6,079 nucleotides of DNA. Origin: Deltaproteobacteria bacterium (GTDB lineage Bacteria; Myxococcota_A; Polyangia; Palsa-1104; JAEUJZ01). Position numbers and translations under genes: made by a program. Position 1 is the stretch's first letter. Each line of letters opens with the position of its first letter. This document shows, piece after piece, positions 1-4,594 of this stretch. The notes beneath the pieces are model-generated. The model was not told the origin of the DNA, made no database searches, and worked only from the letters and a program-made list of their open reading frames with translations. Location: the NCBI GenBank assembly GCA_017990795.1, contig JAGNNG010000129.1, positions 1-6,079 of the forward strand. The letters are read 5' to 3'.

Positions 1-1237
1 CCAGCCCCAAAAGCGCGTAGTAGTACGAGCCGTAGCCGCCCATCACCTCGTCGCCGCCCTGCCCGGTCAAAAGCACCCGCACCCCGGTCTTACTGACCTG
101 CCGCATCAGCGCGTAGTGCGCCACCACCGAGGTATCCGCGAACGGCTCCTCCTGATGCCACAGCACCGCTTCCAGGTCCGCCAAGAAGTCGGCACTGCTG
201 GGGGCGCTGCGCGTGACGCGGTCAGTTGGCAGCTGCAGCGCCGTCACCACTTGGTCGGCCCACGCCGTCTCATCACCCGCTTCCGCCTGGCCGGGAAACT
301 CGCTGATAAACACGCGGTAGTCGGTCGGCTGCGCCTGCACCGCCAGCGCCGTCAGCACAGACGAGTCCAGCCCCCCAGACAGCGAGCCGCCCACCGTCAC
401 ATCGCCGCGCAGTCGCAGCCGCAGCGCATCGGTCAGCAGCGCCCGCGTCTCGTCCACCAGCAGCGGCGACAGCGGTCGCAGCGGCAGCTCGGGAGGATTT
501 AAGTGGTAGTAGCGCGACTCGGTGGTCTCTAGCCCGGCGCCCAGGCCCCGCCGCGCCCGCACCCGCAGCAGCGAGCCCGGCGGCACCTGACGCACCCCCG
601 ACAGCAGCGTGCGATCGGGGTGGTGGTCGATGTCGCGAGTGGCCAAAAACTCGCACAGCGCTTCCAGATCGACCCGCCGCGACACCGCCGCCGTCGTCAG
701 CAGGGCCTTGATCTCCGAGCCGAAGATCAGCTCCCCGTCATCGCCCAGCGCGTAAAACAGCGGCTTTTTGCCAAAGCGGTCGCGGGCCAGGTACAGCGTC
801 CGCTCCCGCGCGTCCCACAGCGCCAGCGCGAACATGCCGTTTAGCCGCGCCAGCACCTCGGGGCCATAGCGCGCCCACAAGTGGAGCAGCGCCACCGTGT
901 CCGAGCGACAGCCGCGAGGCGCCTCAGAGCCCAGCTCGGCCAGCAGCTCGGGGTAGTTATAGATGGCACCGTTCCAGGCCAGCGTGTAGCGGCCACTGGC
1001 CTCGGTCATCGGCTGCGCCGCCCCGCCCGAGCGGTCAAAGATCGCCAGCCGCCGATGCCCCAGAAACAAGCTAGCCGCGCCGTGCTGGTCCGCGCCCGAG
1101 GCGGCATCGACAAAGAAGCCCTCGTCGTCCGGTCCACGGTGGCGGATCGACTGCGTCATACGCCGCAGCGCTGGCTCCCAGCGCGCCCGCCCAGACTCAC
1201 CACCCGACAGAGACAGAACCCCCGCGACGCCGCACAT
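1..1237 (-). CDS. asnB: Asparagine synthetase, glutamine-hydrolysing (AsnB type), 3' end outside window
   Basis: Cytoplasmic enzyme making asparagine from aspartate, ATP and glutamine; the N-terminal class II (Ntn) domain releases ammonia for the C-terminal ATP-pyrophosphatase domain. Seen: it begins MCGVAGVL, so Cys2 is the nucleophile after Met removal, which fixes the start; an in-frame TGA lies 7 nt upstream of the ATG. Then RHRGPDD (32-38), GHRRLAIFD (60-68), NGAIYNY (89-95), SDT (112-114), ARDRFGKKPLFY (151-162), the ATP-binding loop SGGLDSS (287-293), and in the synthetase domain HQEEPFADTSVVAHYALMR and LLTGQGGDEVMGGY, close to the family consensus. 412 residues are visible of a usual 600-650. 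Odd: the glutamine-site motif is normally NGEIYN; the Glu is Ala91 here. No strong Shine-Dalgarno at normal distance (AGGGA lies 16 nt upstream). It is transcribed divergently from the 1411 gene. Family assignment is very secure; a paralogue serving a biosynthetic cluster rather than housekeeping asparagine supply cannot be excluded. Confidence 0.95.
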   Translation of the reverse strand, partial: MCGVAGVLSLSGGESGRARWEPALRRMTQSIRHRGPDDEGFFVDAASGADQHGAASLFLGHRRLAIFDRSGGAAQPMTEASGRYTLAWNGAIYNYPELLAELGSEAPRGCRSDTVALLHLWARYGPEVLARLNGMFALALWDARERTLYLARDRFGKKPLFYALGDDGELIFGSEIKALLTTAAVSRRVDLEALCEFLATRDIDHHPDRTLLSGVRQVPPGSLLRVRARRGLGAGLETTESRYYHLNPPELPLRPLSPLLVDETRALLTDALRLRLRGDVTVGGSLSGGLDSSVLTALAVQAQPTDYRVFISEFPGQAEAGDETAWADQVVTALQLPTDRVTRSAPSSADFLADLEAVLWHQEEPFADTSVVAHYALMRQVSKTGVRVLLTGQGGDEVMGGYGSYYYALLGL

Positions 1238-1410
1238 GCCGCATCATACATCGTCCCTGCGCCCCGCTGGCGGTACCAAGTGCAGCCCCAGGGCACAAAA
1301 GCGCGCGGGCGCCCAGCACCGGTGTCGCACGTCTGCCCCCCACGTCGGTCGGCAGCCACGGCTTGTGAACGCGCTGTCCTGCGCCCCTGCGCCTGAGGCA
1401 AAATAACAAG
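1238..1410. other. Divergent intergenic region, asnB / membrane protein
   Basis: This 173-bp GC-rich gap separates asnB (minus) from the 1411 gene (plus) and should hold both promoters. I see no convincing -35/-10 pair for either. On the minus strand TATGAT (1243-1248) lies 5 nt before the asnB ATG and would fit a leaderless transcript, but it has no matching -35. On the plus strand GAGG at 1394-1397 is a possible ribosome site for the 1411 gene, 13 nt from the ATG. No RNA gene or extended inverted repeat was recognised. Confidence 0.5.
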
Positions 1411-1818
1411 ATGGATACCGCGTCGTCCGTCAGCTGGAGTAACCCCGCCGCGTGGCTGCACCTAATCCGCGAGGCGTTTCAAGAGGCCGGCTTTACCAGC
1501 TACATCGCGCTGCTCGCGTTTGTGGTGATCGCCGCCAGCCTCTCACGCGTTCAGGGCATAGCCAGCGAGCGCAAGCAGCCCTGGCTGCCCCTGGTGCTGA
1601 CCGACATCCCGCTGCTCATCGGCGTGCTCGGCTACGTGGTGGCCATGAGCAACGTCCACGATGCGGTGGCGACCGTCGACCCAGCCATGCGCGCGATGCT
1701 GACAGAGCGCGGCCAGCAGGAGGCGATGAAGAACATCTACCTGGGCGCAGGGATGATGGTGCTGCTGACGATCCAGTACGTCGTGATGGTGCTGCTAAAG
1801 CCACGCCCAAGTAGCTAG
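1411..1818 (+). CDS. Small three-helix inner-membrane protein, possible distant MotA/TolQ/ExbB relative
   Basis: I do not recognise this 135-residue protein with confidence. Three hydrophobic segments are visible: about 29-46, 59-79 and 109-129. The N-terminal 28 residues look amphipathic (HLIREAFQEAG), and a roughly 30-residue polar helix (NVHDAVATVDPAMRAMLTER, 81-100, and on) joins helices 2 and 3. The layout and the run IGVLGYVVAM (70-79), followed by a polar helix and a third helix starting LGAGMM, loosely recall the core of MotA/TolQ/ExbB proton-channel subunits (consensus near GLLGTVLGM). Asp65 and Pro67 lie at the start of helix 2. No signal peptide cleavage site is seen. It starts at ATG with GAGG 13 nt upstream, ends in TAG, and has GC-rich third positions, which supports real coding. 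It stands alone on its strand, divergent from asnB and convergent with the lipoprotein gene. Coding is likely; the family link is a weak inference. Confidence 0.8.
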   Translation: MDTASSVSWSNPAAWLHLIREAFQEAGFTSYIALLAFVVIAASLSRVQGIASERKQPWLPLVLTDIPLLIGVLGYVVAMSNVHDAVATVDPAMRAMLTERGQQEAMKNIYLGAGMMVLLTIQYVVMVLLKPRPSS

Positions 1819-1836
1819 TAGCACCGCGCCACTAGC
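1814..1836. terminator. Small dyad across the convergent gene ends
   Basis: GCTAGT (1814-1819) and ACTAGC (1831-1836) form a perfect 6-bp inverted repeat with an 11-nt loop, covering the stop codons of both converging genes (TAG at 1816-1818 on plus; TAG at 1834-1832 on minus). Its position suits a shared bidirectional terminator, but there is no T tract on either side and the stem is short, so this is weak. Confidence 0.25.
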
Positions 1837-2266
1837 GCAGGATCAGCTGCCACGGTGGGGCGGGGTCTTTGCCGCCGGCGGGGACGTCGCTGCGCGGCGC
1901 TTGGAACGGCCCGGCGGTGATGTAGATGTGCTCGCCGTCGCGGGTAAAGTCGGTGTCGACCATGTAGAAGTCGAGGCCGGGACGGTAGCTGACCTGAACC
2001 TCGGCGCGGCCTGAGGTGAGGTCGGCGGGGCAGCTGATGGTGGTGGACTCGCTGTCAAACATGCCCACGGCTAGTGTTAGCTGGGTCAGCTGCAGGTCGG
2101 CGCACGAAGAATAGGTCGGCATGCAGCCGGGATTTTTGCGCGGGTCGCACGGCTCAAACACCGGCGACACCAGCGTCAGCGCATGCTGGGCCGTAGGCGA
2201 GCACCCGCCAGTCAGCGACGAAACCGCAGTCCACAAAAGGGCACAGCCAAGCCAGGTAAAGCGCAT
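1832..2266 (-). CDS. Cys-rich secreted lipoprotein of unknown function
   Basis: Predicted 144-residue lipoprotein; I recognise no family. The start at 2266 is chosen because MRFTWLGCALLWTAVSSL forms a signal peptide ending in LTGGC, so Cys22 would be lipidated. The -3 residue is Thr, with Leu at -4, so the lipobox is slightly atypical. The mature part has four cysteines (40, 48, 55, 79), enough for two disulphides, three of them in a 16-residue stretch (CDPRKNPGC, then YSSC). The C-terminal half is polar and looks beta-rich (AEVQVSYRPGLDFYMVDTDF, HIYITAGPF) and ends in WQLILR. The same frame stays open upstream to a TTG at 2680 through the 21-bp array, which would give 282 residues; I reject that form because it buries the signal peptide mid-protein. 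No good ribosome site is seen before 2266. The FadL-like gene lies upstream on the same strand, but a 471-bp gap with a terminator-like hairpin argues for separate transcription. Confidence 0.75.
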   Translation of the reverse strand: MRFTWLGCALLWTAVSSLTGGCSPTAQHALTLVSPVFEPCDPRKNPGCMPTYSSCADLQLTQLTLAVGMFDSESTTISCPADLTSGRAEVQVSYRPGLDFYMVDTDFTRDGEHIYITAGPFQAPRSDVPAGGKDPAPPWQLILR

Positions 2267-2336
2267 ACGCAGGTTTGTAACACAGGCCCACGCGGGAAAA
2301 ACAGGCAGCCGCAGCGGAAGCAGAGAGTTCCACGGC

Positions 2337-2651
2337 GTCAGCGGGGGCTTCCCCGGTGTCAGCGGGGGCTTCCCCGGTGCCAGCGGGGGCTTCCCCGGTG
2401 AAAGCGGGGGCTTCCCCGGTGCCAGCGGGGGCTTCCCCGGTGCCAGCGGGGACTTCCCCGGTGAAAGCGGGGGCTTCCCCGGCGTCACCGGGGACGTCCA
2501 CCGCGCCACCGGGGACGTCCACCGCGTCACCGGGGACGTCCACCGCGCCACCGGGGACGTCCACCGCGCCACGGGGGGCGTCCACCGCGCCACGGGGGGC
2601 GTCCACCGCGCCACGGGGGGCGTCCACCGCGTCACGGGGGACGCTTGCACT
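2337..2651. repeat. Tandem array of 21-bp units, two sub-families (14 units plus a degenerate 15th)
   Basis: Head-to-tail units of exactly 21 bp with no spacers. Sub-family A (7 units, 2337-2483) has the core AGCGGGGGCTTCCCCGG. Sub-family B (7 units, 2484-2630) has the core ACCGGGGACGTCCACCG; its last three units read ACGGGGGGCGTCCACCG. A decayed unit follows to 2651. A and B agree at 15 of 21 positions and so share an ancestor; the switch at 2484 is abrupt. The first three bases of units vary between GTC, GCC and GAA. Each A unit except the sixth holds a CGGGG/CCCCG inverted repeat with a 4-nt loop. The first four B units hold the perfect palindrome GGACGTCC, lost in the last three. The array ends 70 bp before the lipoprotein start codon. 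Because the unit is divisible by three it leaves several frames open and produces spurious repeat-protein ORFs on both strands. Function is unknown. Confidence 0.95.
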
Positions 2652-2671
2652 GGCATTGTGGCGGGCTGTTT

Positions 2672-2694
2672 TGGGCTCAAAGACGGCCAGCCCA
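2672..2694 (-). other. Weak second hairpin downstream of the FadL-like gene
   Basis: On the minus strand TGGGCT and AGCCCA (forward 2689-2694 and 2672-2677) form a 6-bp stem with an 11-nt loop, followed by AAAACAG rather than a U tract. It lies about 40 bp past the FadL-like stop. It may back up the stronger hairpin at 2702-2730, or be chance in GC-rich DNA. Confidence 0.25.
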
Positions 2695-2701
2695 GGCGGC
2701 A

Positions 2702-2730
2702 GGTCAGCCCCTCAAATAGAAGGACTGACC
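2702..2730 (-). terminator. Terminator-like hairpin after the FadL-like gene
   Basis: Read on the minus strand, GGTCAGTCCTTC and GAGGGGCTGACC pair over 12 bp around a 5-nt loop (TATTT), starting 7 nt after the TAG stop. As minus-strand RNA the stem closes completely with two G-U wobbles. As plus-strand RNA those two positions become A-C mismatches, so the structure favours the FadL transcript. There is no U tract, so it could be a Rho-independent-like terminator of low-U type or a 3' stabilising hairpin. Confidence 0.55.
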
Positions 2731-2737
2731 CAGACGG

Positions 2738-4396
2738 CTAAGACTGCGTCTGCTGCTGCTGCGCGGGTGACTGCTGCTGCTGCGCGGGTGACTGCTGCTG
2801 CTGCGCGGGCGACTGCTGCGGGCTTTGCGCTGGACCCTGGCTCGGCGTCGGGACCTGATCTTGCGGGCCCTGGTTCGGCGTGGTTGGCGGGTCGGTCGGT
2901 GGGGTCGGTGTCGTCCCCTCGGTGCCGGGCGTGGGCGCGGGCGGCGGGGTCAGGGTCAGCTGGCGACCGGCGAACTCGGGGCTGCGGCGGCCAAAGACGT
3001 TCTCTAGCTGCAGCACCACCGCTGCCGAAAAGACGTGCGCCTGCGCGGTGTAGGACAGCTGGCTCTGCGGGTTCTCCGACGCGCGCGGCCTGAACATGAC
3101 GGCTTGATAGCCCAGCTCTAAGCTGCCGTAGCCGCGATAGCCCAGCGACGCGCCCACCGAGGTCAGCACCCGGCTGGCATCGGGCAGCGAGGGGTCCAGC
3201 GTCGAAGCGGGAACCGGCGTCTGATCAAAGCCAAAGCCCAGCCGCACCTTGGGCACCACCTTGGAGCCGCTTGGCACCAGCCCGCCCAGGTCGCCTTCGA
3301 GGCCCAGGCGTCCGCTGTAGGTCGCCTCTAGGCTGCGCTGCGTGGTCAGCACCTGCGCCGGGGCCAGCTTGTCACCATCGGGAGCCAGCACCGGCGGCAG
3401 CGACAGCCGCTGCGCATGCAGGTCCTGCCACAGCGTCGAGATCAGGTCCACCGATACCGTCAGCCACTCGCTGGGCTTGACGGCCACGCCGGTGGTGATG
3501 CTGTGCGGCAGGGGCAGCTCGGTCTGGGCCGTGGTGTACGGGAACGCCGTGCCTGCGGGCAGGGTCGCCTGCAGCGCCACGTCGGAAAACGCCAGCTTGA
3601 CCGCAGTGCGGTAGTGCAGGCCGAAGTTGAACCTGCCGTCCCACAGCCGCACCAGCGCGCCAAAGTTTGCGCCCACACCGGTGGAGCCGCCGCTCAGCTG
3701 CAGCTGGCCCTCGGCCGGGCCGGTCATGGTCTGCAGCGGCAGCGACCGGGACTGGTTTACCGAGCCCAGGACGACATCGACGCCAAAGCCCAGCGAGATC
3801 TCTGGAATTGGGCGCACAGCCACCGTCGGATTGATGGTGAACGTGGTCAGGCTGCTGCGCTGCGCCAGGAACCGCCCCGGAAACGGCTGCGCCGCGCCCG
3901 CCTGCTGCCCGTCCTGCCAGCTGACGCTCGAGCCAAAGCCCGAGTAGCCGCCGACGCCGATCGACCACCGGTCCGACAGCCGCGCCCCGACAAACACCGT
4001 CGGCAGTGCAATCAGCTGCGGCTCGGTAGAATAGGTGACGCCGTTGGTGCTGGCGGTGGAGGAGTAGTCGGTCGCACTCAAGCTGGGGACGATGAGCGTC
4101 ACGCCGCCCAGCACCGACAGACCGGACTGAAAGCCCAGGCCCGCCGGGTTGTAATAGATGGCTGAGGCGTCGTCGGGACGCGCGACCAGGGCTCCAGCGA
4201 GGCCGGTGGCGGCTGGCGACTGCTCGGTCAGCGCAAAGCCCGCCGCCAGCGCCTGCCCCGGCACCGCCGTCAGGAGCAGCGCTGTCAGCAGCCTCGCGGT
4301 GCGTCGTCTCTGCTGCCGCTGCGGTAAACAGCCACGAGCTGACGGCGTGGTCAAAAGCGGCGCTTCCCTGCGGTAGATAGGCGGAATTCCATTCAT
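2738..4396 (-). CDS. FadL/TodX-family outer-membrane transporter with Pro/Gln-rich tail
   Basis: Outer-membrane beta-barrel of the OMPP1/FadL/TodX family (PF03349), which takes up hydrophobic molecules, classically long-chain fatty acids. Seen in 552 residues: a long N-region, RRR (30-32), a hydrophobic core (about 35-47) and a cleavage site QALA/AGFAL after residue 51. The mature N-terminus AGFALTEQSPAATGLAGAL, then RPDDASAIYYNPAGLGF with NPAGL at 83-87, is the family's N-terminal plug/hatch signature. Alternating beta-strands run to about 468, ending VLQLENVF, a plausible last strand. The family is usually 420-450 residues. The excess is a Pro/Thr/Gln-rich tail (about 482-552) ending in three SPAQQQQ heptads. 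The start is supported by AAAGG 8 nt before the ATG and a promoter at proper distance, although it gives an unusually long signal peptide. The stop is TAG, followed by a hairpin. It is divergent from a ceramidase-like lipoprotein gene. The substrate is inferred; TodX-type aromatic hydrocarbon uptake is possible. Confidence 0.92.
   Translation of the reverse strand: MNGIPPIYRREAPLLTTPSARGCLPQRQQRRRTARLLTALLLTAVPGQALAAGFALTEQSPAATGLAGALVARPDDASAIYYNPAGLGFQSGLSVLGGVTLIVPSLSATDYSSTASTNGVTYSTEPQLIALPTVFVGARLSDRWSIGVGGYSGFGSSVSWQDGQQAGAAQPFPGRFLAQRSSLTTFTINPTVAVRPIPEISLGFGVDVVLGSVNQSRSLPLQTMTGPAEGQLQLSGGSTGVGANFGALVRLWDGRFNFGLHYRTAVKLAFSDVALQATLPAGTAFPYTTAQTELPLPHSITTGVAVKPSEWLTVSVDLISTLWQDLHAQRLSLPPVLAPDGDKLAPAQVLTTQRSLEATYSGRLGLEGDLGGLVPSGSKVVPKVRLGFGFDQTPVPASTLDPSLPDASRVLTSVGASLGYRGYGSLELGYQAVMFRPRASENPQSQLSYTAQAHVFSAAVVLQLENVFGRRSPEFAGRQLTLTPPPAPTPGTEGTTPTPPTDPPTTPNQGPQDQVPTPSQGPAQSPQQSPAQQQQSPAQQQQSPAQQQQTQS
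2748..2810. repeat. Three tandem 21-bp coding repeats (SPAQQQQ)
   Basis: Three adjoining 21-bp units (2748-2768, 2769-2789, 2790-2810) lie in the 3' end of the FadL-like gene. They are near-identical (core CTGCTGCTGCTGCGCGGG on plus) and contain (CTG)4 runs. They encode the heptad SPAQQQQ three times (residues 529-549). A partial fourth copy (QSPQ) precedes them in the protein. The period matches the nearby non-coding array but the sequence is unrelated. Confidence 0.95.
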
Positions 4397-4404
4397 GTAA
4401 TTTG

Positions 4405-4410
4405 CCTTTC
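4405..4410 (-). promoter_or_regulatory. Ribosome binding site of the FadL-like gene
   Basis: GAAAGG on the minus strand lies 8 nt before the ATG at 4396. It supports this ATG over any internal start, despite the 51-residue signal peptide it implies. Confidence 0.65.
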
Positions 4411-4428
4411 TAATTTGGCCTCAAATTA
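4411..4428. promoter_or_regulatory. Perfect 7-bp dyad over the FadL-like promoter start region, candidate operator
   Basis: TAATTTGAGGCCAAATTA on the minus strand: perfect 7-bp arms (TAATTTG/CAAATTA) around AGGC. It overlaps the last four bases of the predicted -10 box (TTTAAT, 4430-4425), and its centre falls at the expected transcription start, a typical place for a repressor to block a promoter. It is a rare AT-rich island in GC-rich DNA. The bound regulator is unknown, and a weak 5' UTR hairpin is the alternative. Confidence 0.5.
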
Positions 4429-4454
4429 AACCCGGCGGGCAGAACGCTAGTCAA
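4425..4454 (-). promoter_or_regulatory. Sigma70-like promoter for the FadL-like gene
   Basis: On the minus strand TTGACT (4454-4449; 5 of 6 match to TTGACA), an 18-bp spacer, then TTTAAT (4430-4425; 5 of 6 match to TATAAT). The predicted start near 4418 leaves a 5' UTR of about 20 nt containing the GAAAGG ribosome site. It is the best promoter match I found in the window. Confidence 0.6.
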
Positions 4455-4534
4455 GCACACCGGTCTGAGAGCGCCGCCGCAAAGCCCCCTACGCCGCCGG
4501 GCGAGCGCGAAAGCGACGACCGGGCAGCAAGCTG

Positions 4535-4563
4535 TTGACCTGGCTTTGGCGCTTGGCAATGCT
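4535..4563 (+). promoter_or_regulatory. Possible promoter for the ceramidase-like gene
   Basis: TTGACC (4535-4540; 5 of 6), a 17-bp spacer, then AATGCT (4558-4563; only 3 of 6). Spacing and distance to the ATG (about 25 nt from the predicted start) are reasonable, but the -10 is poor. Confidence 0.3.
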
Positions 4564-4594
4564 GCGCCGGTCCACAACTTTGTAGGTGCTAGCC

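Larger units (their letters stand above)
2267..2737. other. 471-bp gap without a convincing gene, mostly a tandem array
   Basis: This stretch lies between two minus-strand genes. From right to left it holds a terminator-like hairpin just after the FadL-like stop (2702-2730), a weaker hairpin (2672-2694), the 21-bp tandem array (2337-2651) and a 70-bp leader (2267-2336) before the lipoprotein ATG. I see no good -35/-10 pair or Shine-Dalgarno in the leader. Four of the six frames stay open through the array only because the unit is a multiple of three. None of those frames has a credible start with a ribosome site. Confidence 0.7.

Noticed and set aside
881..1396. 171-residue plus-strand ORF
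   Set aside because: It runs antisense through the asparagine synthetase N-terminus, where the minus frame has unmistakable family motifs.
1238..1410. Riboswitch, T-box or attenuator ahead of asnB
   Set aside because: No conserved core, leader peptide or terminator/antiterminator pair could be recognised in this short GC-rich leader.
2154..2627. Minus-strand TGEAPAD / AVDVPGG repeat protein
   Set aside because: It overlaps the lipoprotein gene in another frame on the same strand, starts at a GTG inside the repeats and loses all coding character after the array.
2341..2640. G-quadruplex-forming array on the plus strand
   Set aside because: G runs recur every 21 nt but loops are long and each A-unit G run can pair with a neighbouring C run, so hairpins are at least as likely.
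2337..2651. CRISPR array
   Set aside because: Units are 21 bp and directly adjoining with no unique spacers, and no cas gene is near.
2121..3093. Plus-strand repeat proteins (VSGGFPG / ATGDVHR frame at 2121-2741 and an A/S/P/T-rich frame at 2356-3093)
   Set aside because: They are open only because the repeat unit is divisible by three; they lie antisense to the lipoprotein and FadL-like genes and lack a start with a ribosome site.
3416..4165. 249-residue plus-strand ORF
   Set aside because: Antisense shadow of the FadL-like gene, rich in Arg, Gln and Ala; the FadL frame has clear family motifs.
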